DNA of 45,642 nucleotides, taken from an uncultured Phycisphaerae bacterium. Its GTDB lineage: Bacteria; Planctomycetota; Phycisphaerae; Sedimentisphaerales; Anaerohalosphaeraceae. The stretch spans positions 1-45,642 of the forward strand of contig CALEDR010000011.1 of the NCBI GenBank assembly GCA_937949545.1, in the 5' to 3' direction. Within the stretch, counting starts at the first letter, position 1. Each line of letters opens with the position of its first letter. The translations under genes were made by a program, and so were the position numbers. Shown piece after piece: positions 1 through 7,555 of this stretch. Under the pieces are notes generated by a model. It saw only the letters and a list, made by a program, of their open reading frames with translations, ran no database searches and was not told the origin of the DNA.

Positions 1-659
1 AGACGAACCCCGCGGCGGATATAAAGAACACCGATCCCTTTGGGGGCGTGGAGTTTATGTCCGGACAGACTGAGCATATCAATCGTGCTGTCCTTCAGAT
101 TCAGCGGAATTTTCCCGACGGCCTGAACCGCATCGGTGTGAAACGGCACCCCCCGAGCCCGGCAAAGAGCCCCGATTTCCTCTATCGGGAAAATCACACC
201 GGTTTCATTATTGGCATACATAATCGTCACCAGGGCCGTGTTGTCATCGAGCACCTCGGCCAGCTCATCCAGACTCAGACACCCCTGTCGGTCAACGGAC
301 AATTCATAAATCTCATATCCGTGCTGTTCAAGATGCCGGCAGGGACTTAAAATCGCCGGATGCTCAACGCGGCTGGTAATAATTTTTCGCTTGCGCGGAT
401 AGGCCGCCAGCGTGCCGTGTATCGCCGTATTGTCGCTTTCGGTGCCGCCGCTGGTAAAGAGAATCTCATCAGGCTGGCAGCCGAGCAGCGCGGCAATCCG
501 TTCACGGGCCTGATGAATCTTCTTGGCCACACAGCCTCCGAAACTGTGCATGCTGGAGGGATTGCCGTACCATTGTTCAAAATACGGCATCATCTCCTCA
601 ACAACAGCCGGGTCCACTTTCGTGGTGGCATTATTATCCATATAAATGACTGGGTCCAT
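1..659 (-). CDS. nifS: Cysteine desulfurase NifS, 3' part outside window
   Basis: PLP-dependent enzyme that removes sulfur from L-cysteine as an enzyme persulfide for Fe-S assembly on NifU. The first 219 residues are present and the reading frame stays open to base 1, so the part with the catalytic cysteine is missing. The N-terminus has YMDNNATT and a GGTESDN stretch typical of the NifS/IscS aminotransferase class V family, and SGHKLHAPKG places the PLP lysine at Lys202. The ATG lies one base after the nifU stop, with a GGAG ribosome site inside the nifU end, suggesting translational coupling. It is the last visible gene of the Rrf2-cysK-cysE-nadA-nifU operon. Family assignment is firm; the choice of NifS over IscS rests on the adjacent three-domain NifU. 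Confidence 0.95.
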   Translation of the reverse strand, partial: MDPVIYMDNNATTKVDPAVVEEMMPYFEQWYGNPSSMHSFGGCVAKKIHQARERIAALLGCQPDEILFTSGGTESDNTAIHGTLAAYPRKRKIITSRVEHPAILSPCRHLEQHGYEIYELSVDRQGCLSLDELAEVLDDNTALVTIMYANNETGVIFPIEEIGALCRARGVPFHTDAVQAVGKIPLNLKDSTIDMLSLSGHKLHAPKGIGVLYIRRGVR

Positions 660-660
660 C

Positions 661-1551
661 TTATTTCTCCTGATGGCTGTGCGGCCGCTGAGCGGAATCC
701 GTCTCTTCTTCGACAATCAAATCCGGGCTGACATATTCGTGAAGTTTGGCCTCGACGATTTCCTTCATCGTATAATCGGCCAGTTTGCAGCTGGCACACA
801 TCCCGCGAAAAGCCACAATCACACGGTTTCCGACCACATCAATTAATTCAATATCGCCGCCATGAGCCCGCATCGCAGGCCGAACCTGCTCCTCAAGCAC
901 TTCCTGAATCAGAGCGATTTTCTGGATATTGGTTAGTTTTCGGGGCGACGGCTCCGGAGCGGTGCGCAGCTGGCGAACCTTATCTCCCTGAACTTCCTCA
1001 ATCAGTTTTTCAATCTGTCCTTTGCAGCCGCCGCAGCCGCCCCCGGCTTTGCAGTAGTTCGTCACCTGTTCCACCGTGGTCAGATTGTTGTTCCGGACGA
1101 CCCGGCGGATTTCCTCATCCGTAACGCCGAAACAGGTGCACACAATCTTTCCGCTTTTGACGGCGGGCGGAGCCCCTTTTCCTTTCGATCGGTAGTAGGC
1201 GATAGCGGCCGTCAGCGCCTCATGGCCCATCACCGAACAGTGCATCTTCTGTTCCGGAAGCCCGCCCAGCCGCTCCACAATATCCCTGTTGGTGATTTTT
1301 TCCGCTTCTTCGAGCGTCAGCCCCTTGACCATTTCCGTCAGAACGGATGAAGAGGCAATCGCACTGGCGCATCCGAACGTCTGAAACTTGGCATCGGCAA
1401 TCCGCCCGTCCGGGCCGAGCTTGAACGTAAACGTCAAAGCATCGCCGCAGGCCAGCGACCCCACCTCGCCGATGCCGTCCGGATTTTCAATCCGGCCGAC
1501 ATTCTTCGGATTCAGAAAGTGTTCCATGACTTTATCTGTATAATCCCACAT
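661..1551 (-). CDS. nifU: Three-domain Fe-S scaffold protein NifU
   Basis: Scaffold on which NifS-derived sulfur and iron are built into Fe-S clusters. The 296 residues show all three classic NifU parts: an IscU-like domain (about 1-125) with Cys35, Cys61 and Cys105; a BFD-like [2Fe-2S] domain (about 135-190) with CTC at 138-140 and CGGC at 173-176; and a C-terminal Nfu domain (about 210-290) with the CASC motif at 252-255. Length is close to the roughly 310 residues of nitrogen-fixer NifU, but no nitrogenase gene is visible, so a general housekeeping role is inferred. It sits 37 bases after nadA and one base before nifS. The start is ATG preceded by GGAG. Confidence 0.96.
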   Translation of the reverse strand: MWDYTDKVMEHFLNPKNVGRIENPDGIGEVGSLACGDALTFTFKLGPDGRIADAKFQTFGCASAIASSSVLTEMVKGLTLEEAEKITNRDIVERLGGLPEQKMHCSVMGHEALTAAIAYYRSKGKGAPPAVKSGKIVCTCFGVTDEEIRRVVRNNNLTTVEQVTNYCKAGGGCGGCKGQIEKLIEEVQGDKVRQLRTAPEPSPRKLTNIQKIALIQEVLEEQVRPAMRAHGGDIELIDVVGNRVIVAFRGMCASCKLADYTMKEIVEAKLHEYVSPDLIVEEETDSAQRPHSHQEK

Positions 1552-1588
1552 GGCTTAAACTCCGGTTCTTGAACGGATTGACCGTCTT

Positions 1589-2503
1589 TCAGCCTTCCGG
1601 AAGAATCTCCATCATCCGCTCGAGGGCACGACGGGCCTTGACGGCCACCGCTTCCGGCACCTCAATGCGGTACTGCATATCCTGCAGCGACCAAAGCAGT
1701 TTTTCTAGTGTAATCTTTTTCATATTCGGACAGACAGCAAACTCGCTGATCGGCACAAATGTTTTCTCCGGATACTTCTTCCGGAGAGTATGCACAATGC
1801 CTTCCTCCGTGGCAATGACAAACACCTGGGCTTTGCTCTGCCCGGCAAACCGAATCATTCCGCCGGTACTGAGCAGTTCGTCAGCCATCCGGCGGATTTC
1901 GGGTCCGCATTCCGGATGGGCCAGCACAAGAGCGCTCGGATACTGCTGCCGGGCCTTTTCAATATCTTCCGGGCTGATTTTCAAATGAGTCGGGCAATAG
2001 CCGGGCCACAAAATCAGCGAACGTCCGGTTCGGTCGGCGACAAATTGTCCCAAATGCCGGTCCGGTATAAAAATGATCGGCCGGTCCTGCGGAAGCCGGC
2101 TGACCAGCTGAACAGCATTGCTGCTGGTGCAGCAGTAATCACTGAGGGCCTTGACATCCGCCGGCGAGTTTACGTAGCAAACCACCAGCGCATCCGGATG
2201 TTTCTGCTTAAGCAGTTCCAGCTGCTGGACCGTAATCATATCCGCCATCGGACAGCCGGCCGTAATATCCGGCAAAAGCACCGTCTTTTTCGGCGACAGA
2301 ATGGCGGCCGTCTCCGCCATAAACAGAACACCGCAGAAGACAATCACATCGGCCTGAGTTTTCGAGGCCTGAATGCTCAGACCCAGGGAATCCCCTACGA
2401 AATCCGCAAGATCCTGAATCGGTCCCGGCTGGTAATTATGAGCCAGAATCACCGCATTCCGCTGCTTTTTAAGAGTACGAATTTGTTCTTCAAATATGTT
2501 CAT
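1589..2503 (-). CDS. nadA: Quinolinate synthase NadA
   Basis: Condenses iminoaspartate with dihydroxyacetone phosphate to quinolinate in de novo NAD synthesis, using an oxygen-sensitive [4Fe-4S] cluster in the cytoplasm. At 304 residues it matches the short NadA form. The three cluster cysteines are visible in their usual contexts: GCPMAD (Cys84), GYCPTH (Cys170) and AVCPNMKK (Cys258). The N-terminal AHNYQ and FVGDSL stretches are also typical. The start overlaps the end of cysE by 14 bases, indicating one transcript. nadB and nadC are not visible in the window. Its placement just before nifU and nifS fits the need to load its cluster. Confidence 0.96.
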   Translation of the reverse strand: MNIFEEQIRTLKKQRNAVILAHNYQPGPIQDLADFVGDSLGLSIQASKTQADVIVFCGVLFMAETAAILSPKKTVLLPDITAGCPMADMITVQQLELLKQKHPDALVVCYVNSPADVKALSDYCCTSSNAVQLVSRLPQDRPIIFIPDRHLGQFVADRTGRSLILWPGYCPTHLKISPEDIEKARQQYPSALVLAHPECGPEIRRMADELLSTGGMIRFAGQSKAQVFVIATEEGIVHTLRKKYPEKTFVPISEFAVCPNMKKITLEKLLWSLQDMQYRIEVPEAVAVKARRALERMMEILPEG

Positions 2504-3455
2504 CTTTTGTATCCGTGTCCGATTTTGGACGGTTCCGGCTTCGCGTTACATACATTGATTCCGGCTTGGAAACCATAACAATGGTTCCCGGCGGAACAGA
2601 CTCACGAATCCAGACATTTCCGCCGATAACAGCGCCTCGTCCGATGGTGATGTCGCCGAGAATGGTGGCCTCTGCATAAACCGTCACATCATCTTCGAGC
2701 GTCGGATGACGCTTGCAGCCTCGAATCAGCCGTCCCCGCTCATCTTTTGGAAAACTCAGCGCTCCGAGCGTAACCCCCTGATACAGTTTGACATTTTCCC
2801 CGATAACCGACGTTTCTCCAATCACAACTCCCGTGCCGTGGTCGATAAAAAAGCGTTTGCCGATCGTAGCACCAGGATGAATATCGATGCCTGTCCGGCT
2901 GTGAGCCCATTCGGAAATAATGCGGGGAATCAGCGGCACCTGCATTCGGTACAGTTCATGCGCAATCCGATGGGCGGCTATCGCCGTAATAAAAGGATAA
3001 CTGATCACAATCTCTTCAAGAGACTGTGCGGCCGGGTCGCCGTCATAGGCAGCCTGAACATCGGTTTTCAAGATGTTCCGGATCTCCGGAAACCGTATCA
3101 AAAGACGGTCCGTGCATTCCAGCGCCAGACGCGGACAATCGCAGGTCGGACAATCCGTCAGACGGCAGTTATGCCGAAGGGCCCGCTCGATCTGTTCCGA
3201 CAGTTCACGCCGAACAGCCAGCAGCAATTCATGCACCACAGAAAAAACCGTGGGACGCTTGACGGTTCGTTTGCCGGTATACCCGGGAAAAAGAATCTCA
3301 AACAGAAGCTCAACCACATGGATAATCCGCTCCCGGACGGGCAGGTTTTTTATGTCGATAAAGTTGATACCGGAATCGTCTTCATACGTCTTGACGATTT
3401 GTTCGGCAACAGCGTCATAATTAAAAAGAGGTTCCGCTTCCATAAGTTCGTTCAC
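2490..3455 (-). CDS. cysE: Serine O-acetyltransferase (CysE/EpsC type)
   Basis: Transfers acetyl from acetyl-CoA to L-serine, giving O-acetylserine for CysK. The 321-residue protein has an alpha-helical N-terminal half and a C-terminal left-handed hexapeptide helix (about 188-295). The catalytic pair is seen as Asp191 in DIHPGA and His206 in [10 protein letters not shown]. The N-terminal half carries an odd cysteine-rich patch (Cys97, Cys102, Cys105, Cys107, Cys114) not required for the known reaction. Its ATG overlaps the cysK stop in an ATGA, and its end overlaps nadA, so all three are probably translationally coupled. The C-terminal tail, where feedback-sensitive family members bind cysteine, is long and polar here. 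Confidence 0.94.
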   Translation of the reverse strand: MNELMEAEPLFNYDAVAEQIVKTYEDDSGINFIDIKNLPVRERIIHVVELLFEILFPGYTGKRTVKRPTVFSVVHELLLAVRRELSEQIERALRHNCRLTDCPTCDCPRLALECTDRLLIRFPEIRNILKTDVQAAYDGDPAAQSLEEIVISYPFITAIAAHRIAHELYRMQVPLIPRIISEWAHSRTGIDIHPGATIGKRFFIDHGTGVVIGETSVIGENVKLYQGVTLGALSFPKDERGRLIRGCKRHPTLEDDVTVYAEATILGDITIGRGAVIGGNVWIRESVPPGTIVMVSKPESMYVTRSRNRPKSDTDTKDEHI

Positions 3456-4378
3456 AGTTGAGCATACAAATCGGTGGAAAGGTACCGTTCTCCGGTATCA
3501 CACATGATAAAGACTATCGTTTTGCCGGCATTGTCCTTTTGCTTGGACAGCTCGACGGCCACATGGCACGCCGCACCGGCACTGATACCGCCCAAAATGC
3601 CTTCCATTCGAGCCATCAGCCGCGAAGCGGCAAACGCCTGCTCATTTGTCACCGTAATAACCTGGTCATAGATTTTTGTATTCAGAACATCCGGAACAAA
3701 CCCGGCTCCAATTCCCTGAATTTTATGGGGCCCCGGTTTCCCGCCGGAAAGAACGGGGGAATCGGCCGGTTCTACGGCGATTACCTTCAGATTCGGATTT
3801 CCCTTTTTGAGCACTTCACCGCATCCGGTAATTGTCCCGCCGGTCCCGACACCGGACACCAGAATATCGACTTTGCCGCCGGTATCCTCCCAAATTTCCT
3901 CGGCCGTCGTCCGGCGATGAATTTCCGGATTAGCCGGATTTTGGAACTGCTGGAGAATCAGAGAGTTCGGAATCGTTTCCTTCAGCCGCCTGGCTTCCTG
4001 GATAGCCCCGGACATGCCCAGAGAAGCCGGCGTCAGAACAATCTGGGCCCCCAGCATCGCCAGCAGTTTCCGTCGTTCTATGCTCATCGATTCCGGCATG
4101 GTCAGAATGAGTTTATACCCTCGAGCCGCACAGACAAACGCCAAACCGATACCCGTATTTCCGCTGGTAGGCTCAATCAAAGTCGTATCCTGATTCAGCA
4201 GACCTTTTTCCTCCGCGGCCTGAATCATTGCTACGGCAATCCTGTCTTTGACGCTGTGGCAGGGGTTGAATGATTCCATTTTAGCCAGAACAGTTCCATA
4301 CGGACCAACCATTCGATTTAACCGAACCAGAGGAGTTCGACCGACTGTCTTTGTAATATCTTCATAAATTCGGCCCAT
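3452..4378 (-). CDS. cysK: Cysteine synthase (O-acetylserine sulfhydrylase)
   Basis: PLP enzyme that converts O-acetylserine and sulfide to L-cysteine. The 308-residue length equals that of CysK. HSVKDR places the PLP lysine at Lys44; the substrate loop TSGNTG and the phosphate-binding GTGGTITG are intact. It follows the Rrf2 regulator by 18 bases and overlaps cysE by four bases. The CysK-CysE pair probably forms the cysteine synthase complex known in other bacteria. Downstream nifU and nifS suggest that part of the cysteine made here feeds Fe-S assembly. A cystathionine beta-synthase is excluded by the short length and lack of a CBS domain. Confidence 0.95.
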   Translation of the reverse strand: MGRIYEDITKTVGRTPLVRLNRMVGPYGTVLAKMESFNPCHSVKDRIAVAMIQAAEEKGLLNQDTTLIEPTSGNTGIGLAFVCAARGYKLILTMPESMSIERRKLLAMLGAQIVLTPASLGMSGAIQEARRLKETIPNSLILQQFQNPANPEIHRRTTAEEIWEDTGGKVDILVSGVGTGGTITGCGEVLKKGNPNLKVIAVEPADSPVLSGGKPGPHKIQGIGAGFVPDVLNTKIYDQVITVTNEQAFAASRLMARMEGILGGISAGAACHVAVELSKQKDNAGKTIVFIMCDTGERYLSTDLYAQL

Positions 4379-4396
4379 AAAGCACCTCGAAAAGGG

Positions 4397-4834
4397 TTAG
4401 ATTTGGAAGTTTTTTGAGTCCCTGTCCTGATTAGTCTGCTTAATCAAATCTTTCAGCGTACGGGATGATAAAACTTTGCTGATGGCATTTTGAATTTCAT
4501 TCCAGATTTGCCGAGTCGCACAATCCGTACAGTAGGGAGTAAATTGAGAATGTTCCAGACAGTCCACCGAAGAAATCGGGCCTTCGAGTGTGACAAAAAT
4601 ATCCTTCAAAAGAATCTCCTGCGGCGGTTTAGCCAGCATATAACCGCCTCTGGGCCCTCGTACACTCCGTACCAGACCGGCGCTTTTGAGCATCGCAATC
4701 AGCTGCTCGAGATATTTGTTGGAAATGTCCTCTCGATCCGCAATTGACTTAATCTGCAGGGGTCTTTTGCCGTACTCAAGAGCCAATTCAAGCATAGCCC
4801 GAATCCCATATCTTGTACGTGACGACAGTTTCAT
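4397..4834 (-). CDS. Rrf2-family transcriptional regulator (IscR/CymR-like)
   Basis: Winged-helix regulator of 145 residues heading the cysteine/Fe-S/NAD operon. The N-terminal MKLSSRTRYGIRAMLELA and the YLEQLI and RGPRGGYMLAK stretches (recognition helix and wing) are hallmarks of Rrf2 proteins. Three cysteines (Cys92, Cys102, Cys105) sit where IscR binds its [2Fe-2S] cluster, though with different spacing (C-x9-C-x2-C), so cluster sensing is plausible but not shown; CymR-type sensing through CysK is an alternative given the adjacent cysK. The ATG has a strong AGAGGAG ribosome site. The promoter directly upstream overlaps a short inverted repeat, consistent with autoregulation. Confidence 0.93.
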   Translation of the reverse strand: MKLSSRTRYGIRAMLELALEYGKRPLQIKSIADREDISNKYLEQLIAMLKSAGLVRSVRGPRGGYMLAKPPQEILLKDIFVTLEGPISSVDCLEHSQFTPYCTDCATRQIWNEIQNAISKVLSSRTLKDLIKQTNQDRDSKNFQI

Positions 4835-4850
4835 AACATTCTCCTCTATT

Positions 4851-4886
4851 TTACAGTATTATAGTAGTTTTTCTCTATATACTCAA
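4851..4886 (-). promoter_or_regulatory. Promoter of the Rrf2-cys-nad-nif operon
   Basis: Read on the minus strand, TTGAGT (4881-4886) and a perfect TATAAT (4858-4863) are separated by 17 bases. This predicts a start near 4851 and a 17-base leader that includes the AGAGGAG ribosome site. TATAG (4860-4864) and CTATA (4875-4879) form a 5-bp inverted repeat with a 10-base gap across the spacer and -10 box, a possible operator for the regulator encoded directly downstream. Confidence 0.75.
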
Positions 4887-4998
4887 AAACCCTTTATTTG
4901 TGCGGTTAAAAATACAATATTCTGAATTGTATATCAAGAATTAGACCAATAAACAGAATTCTGGACACATTTATGCCTATTTATTCCCCCGATTTTGC

Positions 4999-5027
4999 TT
5001 GACAACTGAACCATTGTTTTGAAGATT
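4999..5027 (+). promoter_or_regulatory. Possible promoter of the exonuclease III gene
   Basis: A perfect TTGACA at 4999-5004 lies about 50 bases before the preferred ATG. The hexamer 17 bases further (AAGATT, 5022-5027) matches the -10 consensus at only three of six positions, so the call is weak. Confidence 0.3.
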
Positions 5028-5057
5028 GAGAAAAAGAAACGCTCCGAAAGACAAATT

Positions 5058-5831
5058 ATGAAAATCGCCACATACAACGTCAATTCCATACGCAGCCGAA
5101 TTGAGTTAGTGAAAGACTGGCTCAGAAAACACAAACCGGATGTTCTCTGCATCCAGGAGACCAAAGTACAGGACGAGGAATTCCCCCTCGAGGAGTTCAA
5201 AGATTGTCGATATGAAGTCGTGATTCGCGGGCAAAAGAAGTACAACGGTGTCGCCGTTTTTAGCCGAATTCCTTTGGAAGACATCGAAACAGAGCTGCCG
5301 AAAGACCCGCTCGGCGAGGCCCGCTTTTTAAAGGCCAGAATCGGCAAAATCGTGATTTTGAATACCTATATCCCTCAAGGTCAGGAAGTCGATTCAGAAA
5401 AGTTTCGCTATAAATTAAAGTATTTTCGTCTCCTGAAATCCTATTTTTCCTCTTATTTTCATCCGAAAAAAGATTTCGTAGTCTGGTGCGGCGATATGAA
5501 TGCCGCCCTTGAACCCATTGATGTTTACGACCCAAAGGGGCTCTGGGGACATGTTTGTTACTGCCGAGAGGTCAAAGAGGTCTTCGAAGAGACCCTTAAA
5601 TGGGGCTTTATAGACCTGTTTCGTCGTTATCATCCGGAACCCGGACATTATACATTTTGGGACTATCGGATACCAAACGCATTCAAAAGGAATTTAGGAT
5701 GGCGGCTCGATTATATTTTGGCTACCGAACCCCTCGCCAAAACCTGCACGGATTGCTGGATTGATTTAGAAGCAAGGCAGGCAGAAAAACCGAGTGATCA
5801 TACGGTCCTGGCTGCGGAATTCGCCTTGTAA
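5058..5831 (+). CDS. xth: Exodeoxyribonuclease III (ExoA/XthA family)
   Basis: AP endonuclease and 3'-5' exonuclease of base excision repair. The 257 residues from the ATG at 5058 begin MKIATYNVNSIRSR, as in the family; a TTG at 5019 would add 13 unmatched residues and is disfavoured. Visible active-site motifs are Asn7, Glu34 in QETK (metal ligand), GDMNAAL (catalytic Asp and Asn), LDYILA and SDHTVL (the terminal Asp-His pair). The length fits ExoIII/ExoA (about 250-270 residues). It is a single gene, divergent from the Rrf2 operon and followed by a terminator-like hairpin. No clear ribosome site is seen. Confidence 0.95.
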   Translation: MKIATYNVNSIRSRIELVKDWLRKHKPDVLCIQETKVQDEEFPLEEFKDCRYEVVIRGQKKYNGVAVFSRIPLEDIETELPKDPLGEARFLKARIGKIVILNTYIPQGQEVDSEKFRYKLKYFRLLKSYFSSYFHPKKDFVVWCGDMNAALEPIDVYDPKGLWGHVCYCREVKEVFEETLKWGFIDLFRRYHPEPGHYTFWDYRIPNAFKRNLGWRLDYILATEPLAKTCTDCWIDLEARQAEKPSDHTVLAAEFAL

Positions 5832-5914
5832 AAATAAACAAAGCCCTTTCTTGAAAAACCGTTAAAAGAGGGTATCTTGTTGATTCCTTGTAAACCTGAA
5901 AGGCAAAAAGACGA

Positions 5915-5920
5915 TATAAT
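5915..5920 (+). promoter_or_regulatory. Possible -10 box upstream of the HPr-like gene
   Basis: A perfect TATAAT occurs in the exonuclease III to HPr-like gap, without a convincing -35 element at 16-18 bases. If used, the transcript would start near 5927 and carry the hairpin at 5931-5990 as a leader. Confidence 0.3.
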
Positions 5921-5930
5921 TATCATTGGG

Positions 5931-5991
5931 AAACCAACAAACCAATGAAACGAGACGTTATTTGTCTTGAATAAGGTTGGTTTTTCTTTTT
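5931..5991 (+). terminator. Hairpin with U-rich tract (terminator or attenuator)
   Basis: AAACCAAC (5931-5938) is exactly complementary to GTTGGTTT (5977-5984), with a smaller GAGAC/GTCTT pairing inside, followed by a run of T interrupted once by C. It could end the exonuclease III transcript. It lies only 17 bases before the next ATG and contains a 9-codon ORF (5945-5974), so an attenuator for the downstream gene is an alternative. The loop is long, which lowers confidence. Confidence 0.5.
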
Positions 5992-6007
5992 GAGAACCTT
6001 GAAAAAT

Positions 6008-7552
6008 ATGATACCTCCCACAATCTCCTATGAAGATTTTCAGCATTTGATTGCTCGTCGGTCCGGAGCATTGTTCCGCGCCTCCGGTTTTTTAGTCGCC
6101 CACGGCCAGCATCCGAAAATTCTCACCCGACCCCTGCTGGGCGAGCTTCTGTTTCAATCGACCCAGCTGGAAGAGCTGCTGGATGCCTACGGGGCTCGAA
6201 ACAATTCCAAATGGGAACGCTTCCGCTCTCTGGTAGCCGCCATCAAATTGTTCTCTTATGTCAGCTACGAACTCCTTCATATCCAGCACAGCATCCCTGC
6301 CTACCGTCTGCTGGACATCGGAGAGGATTTTGAAAAGCATACCGTTGATACCATCGCATTCACGGAATCGATTCTGGTCGAAGCAACCCGCCGGCTTCTT
6401 GATGAAGCCAGAAATCTCCACCTGCCGGTTTCGGAAGTGGATTTGCCGGAAGAATACTACAGCGAGAAACTGCCGCCCGGCCGGCTTCCTCATGATTTAG
6501 GAGCCCGGAAAATCGATGCCGTCTCTCAAACGATTTCTATGCTGGCCACATCCTTTCTGAACCTCTCGGCGGAATGCAAACAGTCTCTGCCGAAGGAATC
6601 CATGAAAGGCGATATGCAGCTGTGCGATTTTATCGGGCCGCTTCGGGAGGACAAGCTCCGCTCTTTTGAACTGCGTTTTCACAATCTTCAATCCCTTTAT
6701 GACACCTACGTTTCCACAACGGAAACAGAAGGCGTGGACCCGGAGATTCCCGTACTGCGGGGCCATATCAGCGTCGTCCTTCATCTGCTTCGAACGGCCC
6801 GGGACTTCGCCCATTACATCGAACGCCATGCCGGTCCCTTCCGCGTTCATCTGCCGCCGGGACGCAAGCGGCTGGTCGAACCGGAAGTACTCCTGCAGGT
6901 GATGCTGAATTATTCAATTCACTTCGTCGTTCAGTACCTCAGCAGTGCCGAGAATCTGTGCCGAATGATGCTTCAGCGTTATACGGAAATCGGCAGCATT
7001 GAAGTACCGGTACCGCCCTACCGCGGTTTTCATGTTCGCCCCTCCACCCTGATCGCCAACATCGTCCTTCATTACGGCAGTGAAGTGACGATGGAGCTGG
7101 ACGGAAAAACCTATGACGCCAAGGCCCCCCTTCATTTGTTCCGCGCCAACGAAGAAATCAACGCACACAAGCGGCGCGATATTGCCAACGAAATCATCCG
7201 CATGAACCTCGTCCCGGAGACGACGGACGAAGATATCCCCACGCTGATCCGCTCCATTCTGATGACCTTGTCGGAATACAATAAACTGATTATCTATGAA
7301 AAACCGCTTCACATTGAAGCGCCGCCCCTCCCCCAGAATATCCCCCTGCTGAAACTGGTTATGGATGAAATTGTCCGGCTACAGGCGGCCGGCAAAATCG
7401 ACATTTTTACGGATACAAAAGTCCGCTTTGTCGGCGACAAACGCGTATTAGCCGACATCGAGCGGCTGGCCCGGCACGGCTACGGAGAGGATTTGTTCGG
7501 CAACAACATTCCCCTTCCGGAAGGGCTGGAATATCTCCGCTACTGCCGATAA
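6008..7552 (+). CDS. Uncharacterised protein with an HPr-like domain
   Basis: A 514-residue cytoplasmic protein without signal peptide or membrane span. The only recognisable part is about residues 330-390, where YRGFHVRPSTLIA resembles the GLHARPA phosphorylation site of PTS phosphocarrier HPr, with His342 in the place of the active histidine, followed by an HPr-like strand pattern (GSEVTMELDGKTYDAKA). The flanking parts are mostly helical and not recognised. No PTS enzyme I or EII is in the window, so sugar transport is not implied; a regulatory HPr-type role is inference. I chose the ATG at 6008 because the TTG at 5990 lies in the T-run of the preceding hairpin. Only three bases separate its stop from the convergent DUF4340 gene. 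Confidence 0.85.
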   Translation: MIPPTISYEDFQHLIARRSGALFRASGFLVAHGQHPKILTRPLLGELLFQSTQLEELLDAYGARNNSKWERFRSLVAAIKLFSYVSYELLHIQHSIPAYRLLDIGEDFEKHTVDTIAFTESILVEATRRLLDEARNLHLPVSEVDLPEEYYSEKLPPGRLPHDLGARKIDAVSQTISMLATSFLNLSAECKQSLPKESMKGDMQLCDFIGPLREDKLRSFELRFHNLQSLYDTYVSTTETEGVDPEIPVLRGHISVVLHLLRTARDFAHYIERHAGPFRVHLPPGRKRLVEPEVLLQVMLNYSIHFVVQYLSSAENLCRMMLQRYTEIGSIEVPVPPYRGFHVRPSTLIANIVLHYGSEVTMELDGKTYDAKAPLHLFRANEEINAHKRRDIANEIIRMNLVPETTDEDIPTLIRSILMTLSEYNKLIIYEKPLHIEAPPLPQNIPLLKLVMDEIVRLQAAGKIDIFTDTKVRFVGDKRVLADIERLARHGYGEDLFGNNIPLPEGLEYLRYCR

Positions 7553-7555
7553 AAA

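Noticed and set aside
661-1551. nifU/nifS as part of a nitrogen-fixation cluster
   Set aside because: No nifHDK, nifE/N or nifB in the window; neighbours point to cysteine and NAD metabolism, so a general Fe-S assembly role is more likely.
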